Origin: Entamoeba histolytica HM-1:IMSS
Taxonomy: Eukaryota; Evosea; Mastigamoebida; Endamoebidae
Reading direction: 5' to 3'
Length of the DNA: 16,764 bases
Assembly (NCBI RefSeq): GCF_000208925.1
Contig: NW_001915171.1
Location: forward strand, 1 to 16,764
Numbering within the stretch: position 1 is the first letter of the stretch; each line of letters starts with the position of its first letter. A program made the position numbers and the translations under genes. Shown here piece after piece: positions 7,685 to 16,764 of this stretch. The notes under the pieces were generated by a model. That model saw only the letters and a list, made by a program, of their open reading frames with translations. It searched no databases and had not been told where the DNA came from.

Positions 7685-9430
7685 TCAATTTGTTTGTTTG
7701 ATGTTATTTCATTCATTCGTATGTGAGTCTTGTTCAATATGTATTTCTATGTATTTATATTCATCTCAATATTTCATTATTATTTCATTAGTTATTTCAT
7801 ATTTTTATTTATTATATCTTTTACAATTATTTCCATAAAATTACAATGTTTTATTCTTGCATTATTCTTATTATTTCTTTATTGACTATTCCATTTATTA
7901 ACATTATTTTTGTAATTCCTTTTATTTTATTCTATTAATTTGTCTTCTTTTATTTTAGTGAATGTTATATATTTCTACTTTATTAGTAAGTGTCAGATGT
8001 ATCTTTTTATTATTTATAATTATCATTTTTTTCATATCATTTATTTTATTTTATTTTTTATGTAAATGAATGGTATTTTATGAAATAATAATTTTATTGA
8101 TTATTTCATATTTCAATACATTGAACATTTCTTTGTTTTTATTCTTCTTTTGTTTTTATCATTTTCATTTTTATTGTTGTTTAATTTTTCTTTATTCATT
8201 ATTTATTCTTCATTTCTTCCTTAAATTTATTTTATATTTCATTTTAGTTATTCTCATCATTTGATTATTCATTTATTCATTTGTATTTTCTTATTTACAT
8301 TCTAATTTATAATTATATTTTCAATTATTGCTGTTTTATAATTACAAATAATATATCATTTCATTTATTATTTAATGTAATTATTAATTTATTATTTTTC
8401 ATACAAATATATTATTGTCTTTCATTAATTTGTTAATTAATTCTTATATAACATTCCTTATTATCTTATTATTTAATCATTATGTTATTCTCTAATTCTT
8501 TTATTCTTCAATGTCTTATATTTATCTTATTTTATTGCTCTTTCATTATTTCTTTCATTTTATTTTTTATTTTATCATTCTTATGATTTGTCATTATTTC
8601 TTTTAATTTATGAAATGAATTTTAATTATAGTGCATTATTTTATTTATTCATATTTCTCTTATCTTTTTCACTTTTCTTTCTGCATTTCTTCTTCTGTTT
8701 TTTTATTAATTCAATACGTTTATCTTTTAATTTATTTTAATTTATCTTTCTTCTATTATTCTTAACTTTCTTTTCTATTTTTCTTTTTGATTTTTATTGT
8801 ATTTATTCAATAACAATGAAAATTCATCATATTTTCTTCTATTTTTGATGGTTTGTTTTTCTTTCATTATTCTTTCTTCTTTTTGTATTATTCCATTATT
8901 TCATTTTCTCTTTCATTTCATTTTCATGTTTTATTTCATTTTCTTCTTTATTTTTTTTTCATGTTTTTCATTTTTTTTTCTACTTTGTTTTGTTGTTTTG
9001 TATTGTTTCATTCATTATTTTTTCTTGTTCTTCTTTCTTATATATTTTTTCACTATCTTTTCTATTCTTCATTTCTCTTTATTTTTTTCTTCAACTATAT
9101 TTGTGTTTTTTGTTTCTTTTGTATTTCATTTTTCTTGTCATTTCTTATAATATTCTTTATCACCACATTTTTTCCCTTTGTCTTGGTTATTCTCATAATA
9201 ATATTGATTAAACATTATACCTGCATTATAGTATTTGCGGTTATATTAATTACTTTGATTTTTATTATTATTGTGTTTAATTGAGAGATGATTGTGGTGA
9301 TTATAATTATGACAAAAGATAATAAAGTGGTTATGACTATTATTTGTTTAATAATGATTGTAACTATATCAATGATTCTTTCTTCTGAATCTATTTGTTG
9401 GTGTAAATTATTTCCATGTGTTTTTCATTG
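7685..9430 (-). mobile_element. Highly decayed LINE, probably internally deleted
   Basis: Read on the minus strand, about 8560 down to 7685 follows the intact-order LINE (13340-14285) almost collinearly. Examples are ACAAATGAATAAA shared after the zinc-finger region, MII followed by TNKVEIYN (LINE: MII followed by TDKINIYS), INGIVNKE (LINE: LINKE) and AAGACTC near the 3' end. No frame stays open for more than a few dozen codons. From about 8600 to 9250 the minus strand is K/E-rich like ORF1, and near 9190-9250 it has a Y/N-rich string (MFNQYYYENNQ) like the ORF1 N-terminus (MFNNYYYKKYY). The total is about 1.75 kb rather than 4.8 kb, and no RT motifs were seen, so the middle is probably missing. 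The 5' half assignment is weaker because composition alone could mimic it. Confidence 0.65.
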
Positions 9431-9545
9431 TATTTTGTAATGTAGAAATATATTTGAATTAAACAAATGAATTAACTCAATGAAATAATACAAATAAATT
9501 GTTTATTTATTTATTTCATCTTATTTCTATTTCTTATTTCTTTTA

Positions 9546-9567
9546 TTATTTATTAAAAAACATCATT
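9546..9567 (+). repeat. Left target-site duplication of the full-length LINE
   Basis: TTATTTATTAAAAAACA (9546-9562) recurs exactly at 14327-14343. In both places it is followed by TCATT, directly on the left and after an extra CCA on the right. The repeat ends 3 nt before the inferred ORF1 start codon. A duplication of about 22 bp on either side of a near full-length LINE is the expected trace of target-primed insertion. Confidence 0.75.
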
Positions 9568-9570
9568 GGA

Positions 9571-11178
9571 ATGTCACGAAGATGTTATCAACAAAGGTAC
9601 TCAACATGAAATAGAATCAAAAAACTCAATAGAGACTATAAGAATGATGATCATAAAATGTTCAATAACTACTACTATAAGAAATATTATTACCATAATA
9701 ACACTTTCAACAGAACAACAGAGCACTCAGATTATTACAGAAAATATTATAACCAAAATTATTACAATCCTAGAAGAAAGGTTAACAAGTATTATCATCG
9801 AAAGGAACGATTTGGAAGAAGAAAATATAAGAATAAAGGATGTTATAAGAAAAGACAAGGATGGAAGAATAAAAGGAAAGAAGAAAATACAAAAACAATA
9901 CAAAAATGGATGAAAAGATTTGAAGAATTAGAGAGACTAGTTAAAGAGAAATTAGAGACAACAACAAAGGCAGAAGAAGAAGAAATAGCAAAGGAAATAG
10001 AAGAAAAAGAAAAAATAATACAAGAAAAATCGACTCAAGAGAAAGAAGAAAGACAAGAAGAAGAGAAACAAACAATAATAGAAAAGTGTGAAGAAGAAAG
10101 AAGAAAAATTTCTAAAGAATTTGAGGAAGAGATAATGAAAATGAAGAAAACATTTGAGAAAGAAAAAAAGAATTAGAAATGAAGATAAAGAGCAAAGAAG
10201 AAATACAAAAACAAAGAAAACAAAAAGAGATAAAGAATAATGAGAAAAAAGAATAACAAGAAGAAGCTAGAAAGAGAGAACAAGAGATAGAAAGACTAAA
10301 AAGTACACATGGTATAGAAATAAATAACAAAGAAGAAAGAATCAGAACACTTAAAGGAAAACTAGAGAAACAAAAAAAAAAGAGAAAGAAATCAAAGAGA
10401 TTAAAGAAAAGAAAGAGAAAGAGATAAAAGAAATCAACAAAAAGAGAGAAGAAGAAATAAAGAAAACAAAATAAAAGATAGACAAGATTAAAGAAGAAAG
10501 GAGAAAGAAATAGAAGATGAAAGACAAGATAATAGAAGAAGAAAGAAAAGAAAATATAGAAAAAGAAGAAAGAATGAAAAACAACGAAAAAGACGAAGAA
10601 ATGAAGGAAAAGGTAGAGGAGAAGGAAGGAATAGAGAACAAATACCTACAAGGACAAATTGATAAAAGTATGATAGAAAATAAACTAATGAAAGAAAGAA
10701 GGAAAACACAAATACTAATAAATGGAATAGAAAAAAAGGAATAAACGTAGAAGAATTACTTAAAGAACAAGAAGACGAAGAAAGAAATTTCCAAAAACAG
10801 AAGAAAAGAACAAGGATGAAAGAGATAGAACAAGGGACAATTATACGACGAGCATCATCAGTGACAGAAACGATGAATATAATATGGGAAAGAACAGAAG
10901 AAGATGATTATAATAGAAGAAAAACAAGAGAAGAAAGAAGAGGAAGAAGTGAAACAAGGAGAAGAGAAGAAACAGAATTAAAGAAGAAGGAATATGTCTG
11001 TTATGGAATTAATATAATGAATATTAAATTAAAAAAGAAATTAAGAAAAGAAGAAATAAAAAGAATATTAGAAGAATATAATATTGATATTACAATCGAA
11101 GAATATATAAAAACAGTTAAAAGAAGTAAAGGGATTAAAAAAGAAATCATAGAATACATTAATAATAAAGTAGATGAC
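9571..11178 (+). pseudogene. LINE ORF1 remnant (basic, coiled-coil protein)
   Basis: The best start is ATG 9571: it is in frame with the Y/N-rich segment and gives MSRRCYQQRYST before a TGA at 9607 (likely CGA to TGA). Next come an N/Y-rich stretch (about 9640-9760), a basic stretch, then a long K/E-rich coiled coil (about 9900-10740). Damage: frameshift at about 10165-10175, TAA 10254, frameshift in the A-run at about 10369-10382, TAA 10472, TAG 10511, frameshift at about 10728-10740. From 10741 the frame is open. A segment at about 10996-11170 (YVCYGINIMNIKLKKKLRKE, then IKKEIIEYINNKV) could be an RNA-binding fold. ORF1 proteins of this kind bind element RNA. The 3' limit is set by convention at the ATG 11179; the true ORF1/ORF2 boundary is somewhere in 11.0-11.5 kb. 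Confidence 0.75.
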
Positions 11179-14100
11179 ATGACTAAAGAAGAAGATAATA
11201 TAGAAAATGAAAAGATTAGAGAGATTAATATAAAGAAAAAGAAGGAAGAGATTGATGTAGAATACATAGAAGAGTTAATAAAGAAAAGTAAAAGAAAAGA
11301 AATCAAAGAGTGTATATACATTGGATATTATTTCAATAAAGAAGTATGTGAAGAGATAATAAGATATATTGATGAAAAATGGGAATGGAAAGAAGGAGGT
11401 ATTAAAGAGATACAAGAAGACATTTACCGAATAACATACATAATAAAGAAGTATTTAGAAAACAAAGTCATAAGAATTAAGAAAGAATATGAAGTAGTAA
11501 TACAAAGCAAGATAAATAAACTAAAAGACATGGTAATAAGAGGAAACTATAAAAAATTAAGAAGGATATTAAGAATAAGAAGAATGATAGAAGAAAAGAT
11601 AAGAGGAGAAGTAAATGAAGAAATAAAACAATTAGAATATTTAAAAGAAATGAAGAAAAAAGAAGTAGACTTAAACAAAAGTAAAAGAACGAGAATCTAC
11701 AGAAACAAAATCATGAGTACTACTTGAAAGAAATAAGAAAGGAAATAGGAAGAGAAGAAGAAAAACCAAGTGAAAAAGATACAAAAGAGTTTTTGAATAA
11801 GATATATAACAGAGGAAAAAGAATAAAGAAAGAGAATGAAAGAATAAAAGAGATAATTGAAGAGAGTAATAGAAGGAATTTGAAAAGAATAATAAACACA
11901 AAAGAAGACATAGAGAATGTGATAACAAGAATACCATCATGGAAAGCACCAGGGATTGACAATATGCATGGATATTAATGGAAAATATTAGAGAGTGTTA
12001 GAGACAGATTAGTTAGAGTGTTTAATGAATGGTTAGACACTCCAAAAAACATTCCAATAGAAATGCTAACAGGAAGAACTATTCTAATACACAAAGGAGG
12101 AGATATCAAAAAGCAGAGAATTATAGACCAATAACATGTCTTAATGTAATAATGAAAATCTTCACTTCAATCGTAAAGAGAAAGATAGAAGAACAACTAG
12201 CAAATAATGAATATAAATACCAAATTAATAAGAGTCAATATGGGAATAAGAAAAGAAGTCTAGCAGCAAAAGAAGTATCATAAGTTTATTAGAAAGAAAT
12301 GAAAGAGAAGTACAGAAGAAAAGATATTTAGAATCATTCTATGACATTAGAAAAGTATATGATACAGTTAATCATGAATGGCTAGAAATTGTATTAAGAT
12401 ACTTCAAAATACCATTTCAAATAACTGAATTAATAAAAAGTATGAGTAGTAGATGGAGAATAAGAATAGGATATAGATATAAAGAAGAAATAAGAGAAGT
12501 TAGAATAAAGAATGGTATATTACAAGGAGATTCACTTTCTCCACTCCTATTCATATTACAAATGAATATCATTTCTGATGTTATTGATAAAATAAATGAG
12601 AAATGAATAAAAATGACACATGTACATTGATGATATTAAAGTAACAAGTGAAACAAAGAAAGGAATGGAAATAGTGCATAAAAATATAATAGAAACAATA
12701 TAAGCAATAGGAATGGAAGTTAATGTAAATAAAATTGGAGTAATGAAGAAAGGGAATATAGAAATACCAGATAATATGAAAGACATTCCAATAATAGACT
12801 CAGAACATCAATATAAGTATTTAGCTGTTTATCAATTCACAAGAAATGATGATTTGGGATGCATAGAAAGAATAAGTAAAAGTGTAGAAGAAGGAATAAA
12901 AGAAAACAATAAAGGGAATGACAGTAGTATGAATTATATTAACAGAATTAATACAGAAATAATTCATAAGTTCACATATAGTGCATCTGTAGTTAAATAA
13001 CCAATTATGAAGCTGATTGAAATAGATAAAATGATAAGGAGAGAAATGAAAGAAGGAAAGATTAATAGAGCATGAATGTGTAGTAGCAGATTATATGTAA
13101 ACAGAAATAAAATGGGAGATGGAATGAAAAACATTAGAGATGAATATGCAATTGAATTAATAAGAACTATTTTGTATTACACATGGAAAAGAGGAGATAG
13201 AATAGGTGACATGATAGGAATAAATGAAAATAAGAATGGAATGTGGAATAGATTGTATAAAGCGTGTGGAAAAAGAATAAACAAAGAAGAATTTAGAAAA
13301 ATAGTAACAGAAGAAGAAGAAAACGGGATAAAAACAGAATAATCAAGTATGTGAGAGAAAAGTTTCAAGAAGAATATATAAATAAATGGAGAAACAAGAA
13401 AGTAAGTAGTGAAGTATTGAAAGGATTTGAAGATAAAATGACTGAGCAGAATAAAACAATTAAAGTATGGAAAGGAATTAATGTTATAAGAAAAGCATAT
13501 ATACAAATAAAGAAGATGGAAGAGAAAGCAAGAAATGTAGGAGTAAGGAAAGCATTAATGAAACATGACATGAGATATGCAATATGTCCAATGTGTAATA
13601 AGATAGCAACAATAAATCATATTCTTTTGAATTGTATAATCACTAAGAAAACACAAATGAATAAACATGATAGAATAGGAGAATATATATGGAGGAGATT
13701 AAAGATTAAATACCAATTATATGAAAACAAAGAAAATATGAAGATGAGAGAAGAAGAAAATACAAGAAATTAATAATAAGGAAAGAAGAATTAGGAAAGA
13801 ATGAAAGAAGAATAGAGAAAGATAAAATACTTATAGTTTAGAATCAAGAAATAGTAAACAGAAGTGAAGGAAAATTCCATAAAAGAATAGATATTTATGT
13901 CAGAGACTTAAATAAGAAAGAAGCAATGATTATAGATATGAGAATAGTAAGAGATAAAAACATAAATAAAGCATTTACAGATAAGATTAATATATATTCA
14001 AAACTACATGAACATATAAGAAAGATATAAAGATTAGTGAGAGTAATAGTTATACCAGTAGTAATAACAGTGAGTTGATTAATAAACAAAGAATCAGTTA

Positions 14101-14285
14101 TATTATTAAAAGCAGAAGGGATAGAAATATCAAGGGAAATAATGACAAGAGAGAATGTAATAACAAATATGAAAGATCTTATGAGATATTGTGGAGATCA
14201 TTCTGGAGAATACAGCAATGTAGAAGTACCAGAAGAAGAAGAAGACTCTCAGGAGAGTGAAGGAAGGGAAGAAATTCTCACCTGA
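11179..14285 (+). pseudogene. LINE ORF2 remnant (reverse transcriptase plus endonuclease)
   Basis: This encoded the enzyme that nicks the target and reverse-transcribes the element RNA. Visible in order: WKAPGIDNMHGY (RT motif 0-1, about 11940-11975), GRTILIHKGGD and AENYRPITCLN (motif 2, about 12070-12145), FYDIRKVYDTVNHEWL (motif A, Asp at 12343-12345), GILQGDSLSPLL (motif B, 12514-12549), YIDD (motif C, 12623-12634), CPMCN...HILLNC (CCHC finger, 13585-13635), then an endonuclease core KRIDIYV...MIIDMRI (about 13883-13945). Damage: frameshift at about 11700-11724, TAA 11976, frameshifts at about 12105-12113 and 12265-12283, TGA 12604, frameshift at about 12607-12620, TAA 12701, TAA 12998, TGA 13073, frameshifts at about 13330-13345 and 13750-13761, TAG 13839, TAA 14028, TGA 14076. 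Several stops sit where Trp or Gly is expected. Confidence 0.88.
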
Positions 14286-14326
14286 ACAATAGGTTGAAAG
14301 TTATTAAACCTTAATTTAATTTATTG

Positions 14327-14351
14327 TTATTTATTAAAAAACACCATCATT
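14327..14351 (+). repeat. Right target-site duplication of the full-length LINE
   Basis: This is the right copy of the duplication at 9546-9567. The first 17 bases are identical. The remainder differs by an extra CCA before TCATT, either a later 3-base insertion here or a loss on the left. Confidence 0.7.
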
Positions 14352-14409
14352 TAATGTGAATATTTCATTAAATGAAATAAAATAAATTAACATTGAATTA
14401 TGTCCATTT

Positions 14410-14517
14410 TTAATTCACCATTTCATTTATTGACAGATGAATGAAATGTTCATATTCTTCATTGATTTGTTTTTCTATTCTTTTTATTTCATTTTCAATT
14501 AAACAAGATTGAATCAT
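14410..14517 (-). other. 35-codon reading frame overlapping the second TLDc stop
   Basis: Its ATG overlaps the TLDc stop as ATGA on the minus strand and the frame runs to TAA at 14412-14410. The peptide begins MIQSCLIENEIKRIEKQINE and continues with a charged, helical, coding-like composition. It may be the former C-terminal extension of the TLDc protein cut off by a frameshift, a fragment of another gene, or chance. Entamoeba genes are monocistronic, so translation as a separate product is doubtful. The other TLDc gene shows no such extension after its stop. Confidence 0.3.
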
Positions 14518-15065
14518 TTCATTTCAATTACTATGATTCGTTTTGGTGTGAAGTATTCTGTATAATCTTTTCCACAAAGTACATTTGATATTCCGTTATA
14601 TTCAAATGAATCTTGATGACAATATGATTTTATTTTATTATTTTCTTTATAAACATCAATATCACCAAGTCCAAATGAAAACAAGCAATTATCTAATTGA
14701 TTATATATTTTAAATGCATGTTTTGATTCTTTAATATTAAATTTCATCATTCCTTTCAATCTTCCATTTGATTCTAATGAAAATACAAATGAGTTTGGAT
14801 CATTTATAAAATAATAAGTTTTATCAATTTTAGAATCAACATATCCTCCAAATTTATTTCCTCTTGAATCTTCAATAATAATTATTATATGTTCTTTATT
14901 CATTACTCTTCTATTAAACACTGATGTAGATTTATTCCAATCATCTTTATCTGAATCAAATAGTATATTAGATATTCTTTTTTCTGTCCATTCTTCTATT
15001 TGGTTAATAATTTCTTTTGTTTTGTCATTTGATTTGTTATTTGGTGTTGACTGTGTTATTCCCAT
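14514..15065 (-). CDS. TLDc domain protein (short paralog, candidate myristoylated)
   Basis: A 183-residue protein that is almost all TLDc domain. It has LFDSDKDDWN, FGGYVDSKIDK, INDPNSFVFSL, VYKENNKIKSYC and terminal IIVIEMK, each matched in the 1446-2192 protein. It lacks that protein's 65-residue charged N-terminal extension and has a short loop (GLGDID) where the other has about six more residues. The N-terminus MGITQSTPNN has Gly at position 2 and Ser at position 6, fitting the MGxxxS/T N-myristoylation pattern, so it may be membrane-anchored; the first paralog (MTSNQ) cannot be. No full AATGAACT element precedes it; AGAACTT occurs about 57-63 nt upstream. The function is known only at family level. 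It is orientated opposite to its paralog, about 12 kb away. Confidence 0.82.
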   Translation of the reverse strand: MGITQSTPNNKSNDKTKEIINQIEEWTEKRISNILFDSDKDDWNKSTSVFNRRVMNKEHIIIIIEDSRGNKFGGYVDSKIDKTYYFINDPNSFVFSLESNGRLKGMMKFNIKESKHAFKIYNQLDNCLFSFGLGDIDVYKENNKIKSYCHQDSFEYNGISNVLCGKDYTEYFTPKRIIVIEMK

Positions 15066-16764
15066 TTTTGTTGTTTTTTAAGTTTTTCTTTTTATTTTAT
15101 TACATCTCATATTTATTATTAAGTTCTTATTTTTCTTTTTAATTTATTCTCTTATTTCATTCTTTCTATCATCTATTCATTTTCATTCTATTCATTTATT
15201 TATATTCATTCATTTGTTATTTATCATTTCTTTTTATTTCTTAATGTCACTTTTATCTTTTTATTTGTTTATTCTGTTTATTCTGTTTTATTATAATCTT
15301 CTTATGAAATTACTTATTTCAATTAAACACAACTATCATGTTTAAATTAAATAGATGGTACGTCTGTCATGATTTATTACAATATTAACGAAATTATATT
15401 AAATAGAATTTATTCTTATATTATTCTCATTTCATTTTTCATCAATTTAATATATTTGTTAATAATGTTAATAATGTTCAATTATCTCATCAATGTAATG
15501 TTAGTCATTAGGTTGTTAATATAATTATGAAAGAATAGAATCATTATGTATTATTCAATATATTAATGAATAAATGATAATATCAATTGTTATAAACAAC
15601 AATGAAAGAATATAGAAGAATAATGTATATCAACAATATTCATGTGAAAATAGAAATATATGTAAAATGAATGAGAAAGAAATACAACCAATATTCATAA
15701 AATAAGACATTTTGACAAATTCATATTCAAATATTTAACAGACATTAACAAAATAAAGAATTTGAATGTATAATTATGATAATGAATGAACAATACATAA
15801 ACTAAACAATGAGAGTTGTTAATAAAATGAATGAAAATATAATAACACAAAAATATGAAATATTCAACTACAATGAAATAATCAAAATAGAATATATTTA
15901 AATTATAAAGGAACAATAAAAAGAATTGAATAACAAAACATCAACAATATTATGATATAAAATAATATTTAATGAAATAAAATGAATTATTTAGAATGAG
16001 TATTTCACTTTTATTTCAATTACAATACATTTATTGTTGAATTACAATTTATTCAATGTCATTTGTGATATGAATGATAATACCATAATTTGAATTATAT
16101 AATGAAAATGAATATATTCATTTTAATATTATTCAAAATCATCAAACATAATAGAATTTCTGAATATTTCAAATGACAATATTTGTATTTAATTGTATAT
16201 ATAAAATACAATGGAAATTGTTTGAATTAAAATGTAATATTGTTTTCTTCTTTTGTTAAATTAACTAAAACAAATGAAATAAATATAATCGATTTATCAC
16301 ATATTTATTCAATATTTCATAAATCAAAACACTTATTGTATTAAGATTTGTTTCATTTTTATATCTTCTCCATTTCTTCATTCAATGTATTGAATTAATT
16401 GTTAATTATTAAATATTTTCATTTTTATTCATTTAATTCATTCAAAATAAAACAAATAATATCTTCAATATCTGTATCATTAACATTAATTCATATTGAA
16501 ATGTATTTTTACTTTCTCATCATCAAATTTGTATGTATTAGATAATTTATTTATTGTAACATAAATGTTATTTTTGTTCAATTAACTTATTTCATTCTTC
16601 AATAAATTTATATTTCATTTCTTTATTTGTAAAATGGTTATATTTGATGAGAATGTGTTTTATATTTTCTTCATTTTTTTAATTTCTTTTTTAATTCATT
16701 TTATTATGAATTTTCTTCATTCTTTCAATGGTGTTTTAACATGACAAACTTCTTTATTATATTT
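15066..16764. other. Long non-coding tail of the window
   Basis: About 1.7 kb without a defensible gene. From 15066 to about 15350 the plus strand is pyrimidine-rich. From 15600 to about 15960 it is A-rich with only short frames. A 20-bp perfect palindrome lies at 16105-16124. On the minus strand, about 16570-16690 reads briefly like protein (NIKHILIKYNHFTNKEMKYK) before stops and shifts, so a decayed gene or element may enter from beyond the right edge. Confidence 0.5.
16105..16124. repeat. 20-bp perfect inverted repeat (palindrome)
   Basis: AAAATGAATA (16105-16114) is followed directly by its exact reverse complement TATTCATTTT. In DNA this AT-rich it may be a chance event; no function is evident. 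Confidence 0.6.

Larger units (their letters stand above)
9568..14326 (+). mobile_element. Near full-length Entamoeba-type LINE, inactivated
   Basis: About 4.76 kb, close to the 4.8 kb known for Entamoeba LINEs, flanked by target-site duplications at 9546-9567 and 14327-14351. It begins 3 nt before a degenerate ORF1 and ends about 40 nt after the ORF2 stop at 14283-14285, so both untranslated ends are very short. Order: Y/N-rich and K/E coiled-coil ORF1, reverse transcriptase, CCHC finger, restriction-like endonuclease. I traced 12 in-frame stop codons and 9 frameshifts, so it cannot move on its own. The sense strand is strongly A-rich, which produces many spurious phenylalanine/serine-rich frames on the other strand. 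Confidence 0.88.

Noticed and set aside
8797..9284. Long phenylalanine-rich plus-strand frames resembling multi-pass membrane proteins
   Set aside because: They are the antisense of A-rich, K/E-coding sequence of the decayed minus-strand LINE. There is almost nothing but F, S, I and L, and overlapping frames are equally open.
9566..9913. Plus-strand frame beginning MECHED as the ORF1 start
   Set aside because: The frame from ATG 9571 leads directly into the Y/N-rich and coiled-coil ORF1 after a single nonsense change; the 9566 frame does not continue into it.
10112..11949. Several minus-strand serine/phenylalanine-rich frames
   Set aside because: They lie antisense to the LINE ORF1/ORF2 coding strand and arise from its A/G-rich composition.
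15695..15916. Minus-strand 73-codon frame with membrane-like composition
   Set aside because: Composition follows the A-rich opposite strand; no motif, promoter element or neighbouring coding signal.
1..16764. CRISPR array, defence island, tRNA array or rRNA
   Set aside because: No regularly spaced repeats, tRNA-like cloverleafs or rRNA-like blocks of higher GC were seen, and the gene content is eukaryotic.

Overview
This is a very AT-rich eukaryotic nuclear segment. Compact intronless genes are separated by runs of A and T. The organism is most probably an Entamoeba of the E. histolytica/dispar/nuttalli kind. The reasons are: several copies of a non-LTR retrotransposon whose ORF2 pairs a reverse transcriptase with a C-terminal CCHC/restriction-like endonuclease (the R2/R4-type layout of Entamoeba LINEs); an 11-nt motif, AAAATGAACTT, containing the Entamoeba GAAC core promoter element, 14-30 nt upstream of three start codons; short TLDc-domain proteins; a divergent, shortened Hsp70; and a Ras-family GTPase. 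The genus call rests on these features together, not on a database match.

Layout. From 1 to 1445 there is no intact gene, only a 5'-truncated LINE 3' fragment on the minus strand (574-901). A TLDc protein gene (1446-2192, +) runs towards a lidless Hsp70 gene (2457-4133, -). About 1.6 kb of empty intergenic DNA with a 22-bp perfect palindrome follows. A Ras-family GTPase (5759-6382, +) then converges on an unrecognised 211-aa protein (6717-7352, -) that looks like two beta-rich domains in tandem.

From about 7.7 to 14.35 kb the window is mobile DNA. A very old LINE lies on the minus strand (about 7685-9430). Its 3' third aligns nearly collinearly with the endonuclease end of the neighbouring element, and its 5' part looks like ORF1, so it is probably internally deleted. 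About 0.1 kb further on is a younger, near full-length LINE on the plus strand (about 9568-14326), flanked by an imperfect target-site duplication of about 22 bp. It carries about 12 in-frame stops and 9 frameshifts, so it is dead, but all key RT motifs can still be read. Past it is a second TLDc gene (14514-15065, -), a paralog of the first in opposite orientation with a candidate N-myristoylation start. A 35-codon reading frame overlaps its stop codon. The last 1.7 kb has no gene I can defend.

The cellular genes do not form an operon or obvious pathway. They are separate monocistronic eukaryotic genes: chaperone, signalling GTPase, two TLDc proteins and one unknown. I found no defence system, CRISPR array, tRNA or rRNA. 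The most informative content is the nested history of three LINE copies of different ages, the shared promoter motif and the inverted TLDc pair.
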